A model generated the notes under the pieces. That model did not search any database, was not told where the DNA came from, and was given only the letters and a program-made list of their open reading frames with translations. From contig NZ_BJCF01000018.1 in the NCBI RefSeq assembly GCF_005402965.1, forward strand, positions 1 through 64,000: a stretch of 64,000 nucleotides of DNA, given 5' to 3'. Each line of letters begins with the position of its first letter. The stretch's first letter is position 1. Shown piece by piece: positions 9,310-17,561 of the stretch. This DNA comes from Dolichospermum planctonicum. GTDB taxonomy: Bacteria; Cyanobacteriota; Cyanobacteriia; Cyanobacteriales; Nostocaceae. Position numbers and translations under genes: made by a program.

Positions 9310-11451
9310 TTAACCCTGAATTAATACTTGAAAATCTGGCTCATTTTTGAGATGATCAAAATCAATATCATTTCCAGCGTCTTCCCGATAATTAGGATTA
9401 AATTCAATGGCTTTTTGCAGATTTTCTAAAGCTAATTTAACTTGTCTTTGTAGTGCATAACAAGCAGCTTTGTGATAATAGACAATATGATAATCAGGTT
9501 TAATTTCTAGTGCTTTATCAAAACTGCTAATTGCTTGATCATCTTCTCCCAACCTAACTAAAGTATAACCGCGTTTATGCCAAATTTTAGGAGAATTAGG
9601 TTGAAATTCTAAAGCTTTATCAAAAGAAGCAATTGCGTCTTCATAGCGTTCTAACTCTACCAAAGATAAACCACGATTTACCCAAGCAACTCCATCATCA
9701 GGTTTAATTTGAATAGCTTTATCAAAACAGTTAAAAGCTTCTTGATGTTTTCCTAATTTTCCACAAGATACACCAATATCACACCAAGCTTGATGATATT
9801 CGGGATTAATTTTAATAGCTTGATTATAGGACATTATAGCATCTTTATAGCGGTTTAATCTATTGAAGATTAGACCACGTTTGAGCCAATTTTCTGGATT
9901 TTCAGGTTGAATTTTAATGATTTGTTCATAAATAGCTAAAGCATCTTGATGACGTTTTTCTAAAAATAGCATTTCTGCTTCTTTTAGATAATCATTAAGA
10001 GAAGTTTGTGGTTGTAATGGTTCTGGTGCTTTTTCTATGAATGGGGGAGGTGTAATTTCCGCTAGTTCTTTGAGAATTATATCTTTCCGTTGTTGAGCAT
10101 CAATTTCTAATTTCTGCAAATTTTCTAAAGTAATAATTTGCTGTTTTTGGACATCATTTTGTAAATCTGAAAACTGAGATGTAAATACTTCTTCAGATTG
10201 TTCTAAGTTGTCTATAATTTGCTGCTGTCGTTGAATAGCTGTATTTTCTAATTCTGTAATTTGCTGAGAAAATTCAATTTCTAAATTTTGCAGATTTTCC
10301 AGAATAGTAGTTTGCTGTTTTTGGACATGATTTTGTATGTCTGAAAACTGAGATGTAAATTCTCCGCAGGATTTTTCTAAATTGTCTATAATTTGCTGCT
10401 GTCGTTGAATAGCTGTATTTTGTAATTCTGTAAGTTGCTGAGAAAATTCACTTTGGGATCTAGATAAATCCTGAATAAATTGATATTTTTGGATTTGCGT
10501 ATCAGTCTTTAATTCACTAACTTCAGATTTAAATAGATTATTGAGATTTTCGATATTCTCTATAACTATATCTTTTTGATTTTTAACATCTAATTGAAAT
10601 TGAGATAATTCACTGGTAAATTCTACTTGTAATTTGACTAAATTCTCAAAAGTCTGATATTTTTGTTGTTGAGATTCTGACTCTACTAACTGAAATTGAG
10701 ATATTAAATTACTGCGAGATTTTTCAATGTCAATAATAGCAATATCTTTTTGATTTTCCACTTCTAACTTGAGTTTGATAAATTCAGAAAATAAATCAGT
10801 TTCTAACTTTTTGATATTGTCAATTGTAATTTTTTGCTGTTGAGCAGATAAATTTAATCGTTCTAATTGAGTATTCAATGTAAACTCTAAATTACTGATA
10901 TTTTCTTGAGCAGATTTCACCTCAATTTCCAAAGCTGTTAAAAACTCTTGTTTTGATTTAGGTAAATCAGATAAAAGAATGGATAAATTTTCTTGTTCAC
11001 CCTGAATCTTTTGTTTAAGATTATCAACTTCCTGCGCTAATTCTTGCGTAGTATTTTGAGATTCTCGAATCAGGTTTTTAGCTTCTGTTTGAACTGTAGT
11101 TAATTGAGTTTGCAAATTTTCAATCCCTTGAATTTGTTGCATTCCTCGTTCTACAATTTCCCTAATTATAGCTCGACGAAAAAACCATAATACCGCAATT
11201 AAAGCTACAGGAAATAAACTTAAAATAGTTAACCAAATATTGATTAAAGTATTTGTGCGAGTAAAGGCAATTTCTAAATCAGATTTGACTGGTTTTTGCG
11301 CTAATTTTTCCTGGTGCTGATTTGATAGTACCTGAGCGGTAGCAGATGGTACAATGCTTTGACTAATAAAAGCCGTTAATAGCACTAAAGGTGAAAGGAA
11401 AATGGTACTTTTTAAAGCTAGATTTGAGAATATGGGGTTTTTGTTCTTCAT
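9310..11451 (-). CDS. Secreted/membrane coiled-coil protein with TPR repeats
   Basis: The 713-residue product begins with a signal-peptide-like segment (about 15-38, likely cleavage near ATA-QV at 38-41). A second membrane segment follows at about 69-91. Residues about 95-460 are a long Gln/Glu/Asn-rich coiled coil with internal repeats (for example QRQQQIIDNLE twice). From about 485 to 700 there are at least six TPR motifs of the form WLKRGLIFNRLNRYKDAI. TPR domains bind proteins, so a membrane-tethered scaffold is likely; no partner is evident. The repeated coiled-coil units suggest internal duplication. No specific function is known to me. Confidence 0.8.
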   Translation of the reverse strand: MKNKNPIFSNLALKSTIFLSPLVLLTAFISQSIVPSATAQVLSNQHQEKLAQKPVKSDLEIAFTRTNTLINIWLTILSLFPVALIAVLWFFRRAIIREIVERGMQQIQGIENLQTQLTTVQTEAKNLIRESQNTTQELAQEVDNLKQKIQGEQENLSILLSDLPKSKQEFLTALEIEVKSAQENISNLEFTLNTQLERLNLSAQQQKITIDNIKKLETDLFSEFIKLKLEVENQKDIAIIDIEKSRSNLISQFQLVESESQQQKYQTFENLVKLQVEFTSELSQFQLDVKNQKDIVIENIENLNNLFKSEVSELKTDTQIQKYQFIQDLSRSQSEFSQQLTELQNTAIQRQQQIIDNLEKSCGEFTSQFSDIQNHVQKQQTTILENLQNLEIEFSQQITELENTAIQRQQQIIDNLEQSEEVFTSQFSDLQNDVQKQQIITLENLQKLEIDAQQRKDIILKELAEITPPPFIEKAPEPLQPQTSLNDYLKEAEMLFLEKRHQDALAIYEQIIKIQPENPENWLKRGLIFNRLNRYKDAIMSYNQAIKINPEYHQAWCDIGVSCGKLGKHQEAFNCFDKAIQIKPDDGVAWVNRGLSLVELERYEDAIASFDKALEFQPNSPKIWHKRGYTLVRLGEDDQAISSFDKALEIKPDYHIVYYHKAACYALQRQVKLALENLQKAIEFNPNYREDAGNDIDFDHLKNEPDFQVLIQG

Positions 11452-11728
11452 GACAATTTTCCCTAGTCGGTAGTTAGTTTTTACAATGGTGTGCTTATAT
11501 TCCCTCTATCATAGATGATTAGTGTCAGGTTACTGGATTTTTAGGTTTTTTTGATATTAACAGATTTTGCGATTTTACTGTTAGATGTTGTCATGAAAAC
11601 AATTAAAAGCTATTAATGTCTTTAAGTCCACGGACTTTAAGTACCATAATCATGTAAAATGAAGTACTAATCTTTTCCCAATGATACCTTATATAATTTG
11701 ACATAGTAGTGTACAGAGTGCAGAAACC
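11452..11728. other. Divergent promoter gap
   Basis: This 277-base gap separates the divergent TPR and FAD-oxidoreductase genes and must hold both promoters. The imperfect palindrome CTTTAAGTCCACGGACTTTAAG lies near 11620-11641 and could be an operator or a terminator-like hairpin. Confidence 0.4.
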
Positions 11729-13753
11729 ATGAAACAAAGATACAAGAAAGGCTTACAAACATTCATTAGTTTTAGCTTATTTACCACATTCCTCGCTCCT
11801 TATGCGGTTACAGCCACTCCTCCACGGACTCCAGATAAAACGGTCAACTGTGAGCTTCTAGTCGTGGGTGGTGGACTCTCAGGAGTAGCAACAACTTATG
11901 AAGCCTTACTTGCGGGAAGAACAGTTTGTTTAACAGAAATAACCGACTGGTTGGGGGGACAAATTTCCTCTCAAGGGACATCTGCATTAGACGAAAGACC
12001 AACTCAACGATCTAAACAATTCTATTCCCGTGGATATTTGGAATTAAGAAACCGTATTCAACGTAAATATGGTAAACTTAACCCTGGTGAATGTTGGGTA
12101 AGTGATTCCTGTTTTCTTCCTAGTGATGCTCATAATATGATCACACAAATGCTCAAAGATGCCGAAAAGAAAGGTAAGGGAAAATTACAATTTTTTCCGA
12201 ATACAGTAATTAAAGATTTAGAAATTAGTCAAGATGGCAAAATTATTAATAATGCGATCGCAATTCAACATCAACCACTACCAGGTACACCACCTTTAAA
12301 TACTAATACTTTATCCCAAACCATTGCCGATGCTTATAGTTATGAAAACTCATCTTTGTTGAGTAAAACTATTATTCGTTTTCTTCCTAAACCAACTCCC
12401 AATAAGTTTGGCAAATGGTACGTTATAGACACAAGTGAAACCGGGGAAATTATTGCTTTAGCAGATGTTCCCTACCGTTTAGGAATTGATGCACTTTCTC
12501 ACCTTGAACCTTCATCTTCTAGCACAACTAATGATCCTTATTGTACTCAAGGGTTTACTTATACCTTTGCTATGGAGGCAACAAAATCACCGCAACAAAT
12601 CACAATGCCGTCATTTTATTCCCAATATGCACCATATTTTAGTTATGAATTAAAACGATTAGCAAACTTTGATTTAGTATTTACCTATCGCCGAATTTGG
12701 AGTCCCCAAACAGGACAATTAACTAAATTTAATGGTGTGAAATTTACCGTACCCACACCAGGGGATATTTCCATGCAAAACTGGACTTGGGGAAATGATT
12801 ACCGTCCAGGAACAGCCGCAGATAATCTGATTTACACTCGTCAACAATTAGAAAATTCTGGACAGTTAAAACCAGGAGGTTGGCAAGGTGGACTACGCAC
12901 AGAAACCCTCCGCAAAGCTGAAGAAAAGGCTTTTTCTTATTTTTATTGGTTGTATGCAGGAACTACAGATTCTCAATTAGGAGAAGGAGTAAAACAACCG
13001 CAAACAAATATTCGTTTTTTAACAGGTTTAGATTCACCTATGGGGACGGTTCATGGTTTATCTAAATACCCCTATATGAGGGAAGGAAGACGTATTATTG
13101 GCCGTCCCAGTTGGGGACAACCGGAAGGTTTTGGGATTTGGGAAGTTGATATTTCTCGTCGTAATTATAATGATGAATATTATCAAAAAAATCTCCCAGC
13201 AAATATGTATCGTAATTTAAAAGCAACAGTGGCTGGTTTAGAAGTAACATCTGTAATTATGGGTAAAATTTCCCCAGAAAAAGTTGTTCGCAGAAGTCGC
13301 TCTACAATTTATCCTGACGCTGTAGGTATTGGTCATTATGCGATAGATTTTCATCCTTGTATGACAAAAACTCCAGCGGAACTACCTGGTAATACGGAAC
13401 GTGCAGGAGAAAGAAGAGGTGCGGGTCTTGCTTATCCTTTCCAAATTGCACTCCGGGCAATGATTCCCCAAAAAATTGATAATTTATTGGTAGGAGGAAA
13501 AAGTATTGCTACTAGTCATATTGCTGCTGCTGCTTATCGAGTTCATTCTTTTGAATGGTCTTCTGGTGCTGCTGCGGGAACTGTGGCTAGTTTTGCTTTA
13601 AAACAAGGAATTGACCCCTATGAATTAGTTAATGATTTACCTAGACAAGAACCGCAATTAGAAATTTTAAAACAGATTTTGACGGAAAATGGTAATCCTA
13701 CGGCTTTTCCTGATACTTCTATTTTTAACGAAAATTGGGATGATTGGCGGTAA
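11729..13753 (+). CDS. Exported FAD-dependent oxidoreductase
   Basis: The 674-residue product starts with a basic N terminus and a hydrophobic segment (about 10-29), consistent with a signal peptide. A Rossmann-type FAD-binding motif, LLVVGGGLSGVAT, follows at 43-55, with an acidic residue at Glu70 for the ribose. A C-terminal FAD-contacting region (IDNLLVGGKSIATSHIAAAA) is present. This matches the cyanobacterial FAD-dependent oxidoreductase family (FAD_oxidored type). The substrate is unknown. The family usually works outside the cytoplasm, which the signal peptide supports. It is followed directly by a gene remnant at 13802-14128. Confidence 0.82.
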   Translation: MKQRYKKGLQTFISFSLFTTFLAPYAVTATPPRTPDKTVNCELLVVGGGLSGVATTYEALLAGRTVCLTEITDWLGGQISSQGTSALDERPTQRSKQFYSRGYLELRNRIQRKYGKLNPGECWVSDSCFLPSDAHNMITQMLKDAEKKGKGKLQFFPNTVIKDLEISQDGKIINNAIAIQHQPLPGTPPLNTNTLSQTIADAYSYENSSLLSKTIIRFLPKPTPNKFGKWYVIDTSETGEIIALADVPYRLGIDALSHLEPSSSSTTNDPYCTQGFTYTFAMEATKSPQQITMPSFYSQYAPYFSYELKRLANFDLVFTYRRIWSPQTGQLTKFNGVKFTVPTPGDISMQNWTWGNDYRPGTAADNLIYTRQQLENSGQLKPGGWQGGLRTETLRKAEEKAFSYFYWLYAGTTDSQLGEGVKQPQTNIRFLTGLDSPMGTVHGLSKYPYMREGRRIIGRPSWGQPEGFGIWEVDISRRNYNDEYYQKNLPANMYRNLKATVAGLEVTSVIMGKISPEKVVRRSRSTIYPDAVGIGHYAIDFHPCMTKTPAELPGNTERAGERRGAGLAYPFQIALRAMIPQKIDNLLVGGKSIATSHIAAAAYRVHSFEWSSGAAAGTVASFALKQGIDPYELVNDLPRQEPQLEILKQILTENGNPTAFPDTSIFNENWDDWR

Positions 13754-13801
13754 ATTTAGTCTTTTTGGGGTTTACTGTGTAAACCCCGATGATTATTGTG
13801 A

Positions 13802-14128
13802 GTTGGGATCAGATTTTTTAACTTTAGTTTTGATATTTGCCATCATAACCCCTATTGGTCTACACGATATTTCGCGGCTGATTGGCAAAAATGGAATGTT
13901 GATCGGGTATTTATTCAAGCTTATAATGATGCTAATTTTCCAGAGGAATTAAATTATGTGAAAAATTCGGCAGGAATTGCTATTACTGAGAAACAATTCC
14001 ATCGTTTAAAAGAAATAGTAAATAACCCTGCTATTAAGAGTGTTTTAGTTTTTCCCGCTTCTGGAAAACCAGAAGAAACGGCTTCTACCTTCAACAGCTT
14101 AATCATGAAATCAAATGGTTTACCTTAA
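13802..14128 (+). pseudogene. 3' remnant of an unidentified gene
   Basis: One frame stays open from just after a stop at 13799-13801 to TAA at 14126-14128 and reads like real protein from about 13841. It includes STRYFAADWQKWNVDRVFIQ and, further on, KNSAGIAITEKQFHRLKEI and SVLVFPASGKPEETAS. No ATG, GTG or TTG opens this frame upstream of the protein-like part, so I read it as the C-terminal end of a longer gene whose 5' part has been lost. I cannot name the family with confidence. Selective constraint is not shown. Confidence 0.55.
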
Positions 14129-14276
14129 CCAAATATTATTTTGACATATTATCGGCTTGTGCTTGACTACTAACCCAGCCAGCAATAGATTAAACTAGTT
14201 ATTTGTAATCTTAGTTTGAACAAATTCGTTTTTGGCTCATTTTTCTATGGTGACAAAACTTGTGGATGTGTATACT

Positions 14277-14570
14277 ATGGTCTCAGCACCAACTGTGACA
14301 CCTGACCGGGTTAATCAAGTGACTCGCAAAACCTATCCTAATTATAAGGTGATTGTCTTGAATGATGATTTTAACACTTTTCAGCACGTCGCTGAATGCT
14401 TAATGAAGTATATTCCCGGTATGTCGAGCGATCGCGCGTGGGATCTGACTAATCAGGTCCACTACGAAGGACGAGCAATTGTCTGGACAGGACCCCAAGA
14501 ACCAGCGGAATTATACCACCAGCAACTACGTCGCGCTGGGTTGACAATGGCTCCCCTGGAACCAGTCTAA
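14277..14570 (+). CDS. clpS: ATP-dependent Clp protease adaptor ClpS
   Basis: ClpS delivers N-degron substrates to ClpAP or ClpCP. The 97-residue product has the family core YKVIVLNDDFNTFQHVAECL, in which NDDFNTF forms the substrate-binding edge, and the later VHYEGRAIVWTGP and AELY segments. I chose ATG at 14277 (MVSAPTV), because the conserved part begins about 25 residues later; in-frame starts at 14232 (TTG) and 14247 (ATG) would add 15 or 10 residues. Cyanobacteria usually have two ClpS paralogues, and which one this is cannot be settled here. One base separates it from the DUF2103 gene, so the two are almost certainly co-transcribed. Confidence 0.92.
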   Translation: MVSAPTVTPDRVNQVTRKTYPNYKVIVLNDDFNTFQHVAECLMKYIPGMSSDRAWDLTNQVHYEGRAIVWTGPQEPAELYHQQLRRAGLTMAPLEPV

Positions 14571-14571
14571 T

Positions 14572-14868
14572 ATGTCTAAACCCACCGATGGTAGACTTGT
14601 TTGGAATCACTCTACCCATATTCCCGGTCTAATTCCCATTTTAGAACGCTTGTGCCAACACAATGGCATTCTTACTGTCACACCTGCGGTAATTGGGAGA
14701 GCCAGGGGTCATGCTCCAAAAATGCAGTTGCGTGTGTCTGTACCCATTCGCGGTGGTTATAAAATCATTGCGCGTCAAGGTAAAACAGTACAGGAGGTGT
14801 TTATCCTCACAACTTTACTACAGGATGAACTGGAAAGTGCGATAGCCATTGCTATGAAAATTGCGTAA
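14572..14868 (+). CDS. DUF2103 family protein
   Basis: The 98-residue protein begins 1 base after the clpS stop codon. Its sequence (KLVWNHST-like N terminus, central RARGHAPKMQLRVSVPIRGG) corresponds to the conserved cyanobacterial DUF2103 family. The basic, glycine-rich middle could bind nucleic acid. No function is established to my knowledge. The tight coupling to clpS suggests co-expression and perhaps a link with protein quality control, but that is only inference from position. Confidence 0.8.
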   Translation: MSKPTDGRLVWNHSTHIPGLIPILERLCQHNGILTVTPAVIGRARGHAPKMQLRVSVPIRGGYKIIARQGKTVQEVFILTTLLQDELESAIAIAMKIA

Positions 14869-14887
14869 ATTATGAATTTACAAACAG

Positions 14888-14920
14888 CAAGGTTAGAACT
14901 AAATTTCAGTTTTAACCTTG
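14888..14920 (+). terminator. Terminator-like hairpin after clpS-DUF2103
   Basis: CAAGGTTA (14888-14895) pairs with TAACCTTG (14913-14920), extended inward by AACT/AGTT. It lies 20 bases after the DUF2103 stop codon and is followed by a T-rich stretch. The remaining gap to 15197 is AT-rich and shows no gene. Confidence 0.6.
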
Positions 14921-15197
14921 ACTTTTGATTATTCTTCAATGTTTGATATTTCTATGGAAACCTAGTCTAAAGGATTATGCCTAGTAGTTGTACAAAATAG
15001 TTACAAACCGCAATGCTTCCACAACTTTCTTTACATATAATGGATTATTTAAAGTTTTATGACAATATTTAATACAATATTTAATATTTATGCAAGGCAT
15101 GATACACTTAAAATTAAGTATTACAACTAAAATCGAGTTGCTGTAAAAAATAGAAGAGTAATATTAGTAATATTAGTATTTGAGGTAATAATTAATT

Positions 15198-15632
15198 ATG
15201 CAAATCAAAGGAATAGCACTCTCCTTAGTTTTGGGTCTTTCTTTACCCATAGTTGCAGATGTTTGTGTTCCGAGTCAAGCTGTAGCTAATCTTGCTTTTC
15301 CAGAGGGAAAATTTTTTGATGTCGAAGGACAACTACAACCACCCAGTTGGAATTTAACACTTTGGAAAGCTCAAGGTAAATATTACTACAAAAACTTAAA
15401 TCTAAAAACAGGTAAACAAATTTGTTTAATTGGGGCTAAAGCATCTGGTACTCAAGCGCGTCCGGTATTCACATGGATCAATGCTAAATATAAATATCGA
15501 GTTTCTTGGCAAATTGTGCAACGGGAATTGATCAGATTAGAGGTAATAGATCCTTCAGGTAAGGTGATTTTAAATCAATTGTTCGTTAGTGAACCTGGGA
15601 AATTTGAAAATCCCAATACAACTAAATGTTAG
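15198..15632 (+). CDS. Secreted protein of unknown function
   Basis: The 144-residue product has a clear signal peptide (about 1-30, ending SQAVA). The mature part begins with NLAFPEGKFFDVEGQLQPP and is rich in aromatic and basic residues (WNLTLWKAQGKYYYKNLNLK), suggesting a small beta-sheet protein of the periplasm or cell surface. It contains cysteines in KQICLIG and at the very C terminus (TTKC) that could form a disulfide. I do not recognise the family. It stands alone, convergent with mnmE. Confidence 0.7.
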   Translation: MQIKGIALSLVLGLSLPIVADVCVPSQAVANLAFPEGKFFDVEGQLQPPSWNLTLWKAQGKYYYKNLNLKTGKQICLIGAKASGTQARPVFTWINAKYKYRVSWQIVQRELIRLEVIDPSGKVILNQLFVSEPGKFENPNTTKC

Positions 15633-15683
15633 GAAATATTAAAATAGCGATATTACTGAATAAAAAATATGAACTGATCTGAT

Positions 15684-17078
15684 TTATTTACCAATGCAAA
15701 ACCTACTGAAAATTCGATCTAAAACTGATTCTGTAACTTCTTCACCAGTGATTTCTCCTAATGCTTGAATTGCACCTCTTAAATCAATTGTCCAAAAATC
15801 TAAGGGTAATTGTTCAGTGATTGTAAATTGCAGTTGTTCTAAATCGCTTTTCGCTTTTATTAAAGCTGCTGCTTGGCGTTGATTAATTGCTAAATCCATA
15901 TCAGCGGCTTGAACTTTTCCGGCTTGAACTATTTCTAAAATCGCCATTTCTAACCGATCAATTCCTTGATTTATGGCTGCGGCTGTGACAATTTGGGATT
16001 TAGGATTTAGAATTTGGGATTTAAGGTTTTCTTGTTCTGCTAATGAAATCAGGTCAATTTTATTAATTACTAAAATTACATTCTGGTGTTTTACTTGTAC
16101 ATAAATTTCTTGATCTGCTGGTGTCCAACCTGCGGTAGCATCAATAGTCAATAATACCAAATCAGCAGCATTAGCAGCACGATGAGATCGCTCTACACCA
16201 ATTTTTTCTACTTGATCTGTTGTTTCCCGAATCCCCGCTGTATCTAGCACCTGTACGGGAATTCCTCCTACAATTAATTGAGATTCTACCACATCACGGG
16301 TTGTTCCTGGTAAATCTGTGACAATGGCGCGATCGCTCCGACTCCAAGCATTTAATAAACTTGATTTTCCCACATTGGGCCGCCCCACTATCGCCACTTT
16401 TAAACCAGTTCGTAATAATTCACCTTTGTCTTTTGTGGTTAATAATTGACTAATTTCCCCGGTCACTTGCTCAATTTCGGTAATAATTCTTTTTTGATCT
16501 AAAGGTGGTAAATCTTCCTCAAAATCAATTCTGGCCTCAATTTCTGCCAAAATATCCAAACAATTAGCCCGTAATTTGCGAATAGGTTCGGCTAATTTAC
16601 CCTGTAACCCAGCCAAAGCCATTTGAGCAGCTTGAGGTGATTTTGCTCCCACCAAATCAGCGATACTTTCCGCTTGGGTTAAATCTAATCTACCATTTAA
16701 AAATGCTCTTAAAGTAAATTCTCCCGGTTGGGCTAATCTTGCGCCATTTTCTAAGCATAATTGTAATACTTGTTGTACCGCCATAATTCCCCCATGACAA
16801 TGAAATTCTACGACATTTTCACGGGTAAAAGAACGGGGGGCTTTCATGATCAATAATAAAGCCTCATCAATAATTTGCTTTGTTTGAGGTTGACGGATAT
16901 AACCGTAAAGAATCCGGTGACTTTCCCAAATTTGTCGCCCTGGGGCATAAAATAGAGTTTGAGCGATGGCTATGGCATGATCACCAGAAACCCGCACAAT
17001 ACCTACACTACCTTGTTGAGGGACAACAGCAGTAGCGATCGCCGCAATAGTTCCAGTATTAGCCAATAATTCGGACAT
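15684..17078 (-). CDS. mnmE: tRNA modification GTPase MnmE
   Basis: MnmE, with MnmG, installs the 5-carboxymethylaminomethyl group on the wobble uridine of certain tRNAs. The 464-residue product has the N-terminal folate-binding domain, a helical domain, and an inserted GTPase domain. Its GTPase motifs are GRPNVGKS (232-239), PGTTRD (257-262), DTAG (279-282) and NKID (339-342). The C terminus is FCIGK with the catalytic cysteine. Residues about 352-363 ([12 protein letters not shown]), just after the NKID motif, are encoded by the AATCCAAAAT-type intergenic repeat (15990-16030). This lies in a surface loop, so the enzyme is probably still active. Confidence 0.95.
   Translation of the reverse strand: MSELLANTGTIAAIATAVVPQQGSVGIVRVSGDHAIAIAQTLFYAPGRQIWESHRILYGYIRQPQTKQIIDEALLLIMKAPRSFTRENVVEFHCHGGIMAVQQVLQLCLENGARLAQPGEFTLRAFLNGRLDLTQAESIADLVGAKSPQAAQMALAGLQGKLAEPIRKLRANCLDILAEIEARIDFEEDLPPLDQKRIITEIEQVTGEISQLLTTKDKGELLRTGLKVAIVGRPNVGKSSLLNAWSRSDRAIVTDLPGTTRDVVESQLIVGGIPVQVLDTAGIRETTDQVEKIGVERSHRAANAADLVLLTIDATAGWTPADQEIYVQVKHQNVILVINKIDLISLAEQENLKSQILNPKSQIVTAAAINQGIDRLEMAILEIVQAGKVQAADMDLAINQRQAAALIKAKSDLEQLQFTITEQLPLDFWTIDLRGAIQALGEITGEEVTESVLDRIFSRFCIGK
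15990..16030 (-). repeat. AAATCCTAAATCC-type repeat captured inside mnmE
   Basis: On the coding strand this reads CTTAAATCCCAAATTCTAAA followed by TCCTAAATCCCAAATT. It is the same decay-prone repeat found between genes at 40920-41070 and 59598-59629. Here it is in frame and encodes [12 protein letters not shown]. Confidence 0.7.
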
Positions 17079-17205
17079 GAAGGGTTATTCTACTTCAGGG
17101 ATAGAGGAAAAGCGCAATCTTAAACCTCTACAGTACACTAGTTTAAGAAAGAAATGAGGTAATTACCCATTACCAATAATAGTAAAAATTCTTGAGGAAT
17201 TAATT

Positions 17206-17406
17206 ATGGAACAAAAAATTAACTGTGCTGAAGCCTGTGTTAACGGGTGTGTTTTAGGTGATAAATGTCCGAATATCGAGTTTAGAGAATCAACTTCAAA
17301 ATTTATCTCCGAAACTTCCCTAGACAAAATGCTAGAAATAGCTGAAGAAAGATTGCGGAAAAAAATGACAGAACCACCGAAATGGGTGTTTCCAGAAGAT
17401 CCTTAA
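17206..17406 (+). CDS. Small four-cysteine protein, unknown function
   Basis: The 66-residue product has four closely spaced cysteines near its N terminus, at residues 7, 11, 15 and 21 (C-x3-C-x3-C-x5-C), followed by a helical, charged C-terminal half. The spacing suggests metal or Fe-S binding. A ribosome-binding site (GAGGAA, 17193-17198) lies 7 bases before the ATG, which supports expression. It is divergent from mnmE across a 127-base gap. I do not know a function. Confidence 0.65.
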   Translation: MEQKINCAEACVNGCVLGDKCPNIEFRESTSKFISETSLDKMLEIAEERLRKKMTEPPKWVFPEDP

Positions 17407-17407
17407 A

Positions 17408-17477
17408 TGGTTTTTAGGTTGTAATTTAGGATTATTAATTGTGGGTATTGTTGGGTTGACGCAAGTAAACCCAACTC
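17408..17477 (+). repeat. Composite island repeat, module C copy
   Basis: TGGTTTTTAGGTTGTAATTT, then AGGATTATTAATTGTGGGTA, then a hairpin in which GTTGGGTT (17450-17457) pairs with AACCCAAC (17468-17475). Related copies lie at 20168-20238, 21020-21090, 23328-23378 and, cut short, 24197-24219. It directly follows the stop codon of the four-cysteine gene and may act as its terminator. Confidence 0.65.
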
Positions 17478-17561
17478 ACTTGCTACTAAATCAACCAAAA
17501 ATGATTTATTAAGTACAACAGTAAGTGATCTTCAGAAATCTGATTTAATGGGATATTTACA

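Noticed and set aside
13689-13952. 87-codon plus-strand frame at the end of the FAD oxidoreductase gene
   Set aside because: It overlaps the end of the FAD gene in another frame and is mostly hydrophobic noise. The frame from 13802 is more protein-like.
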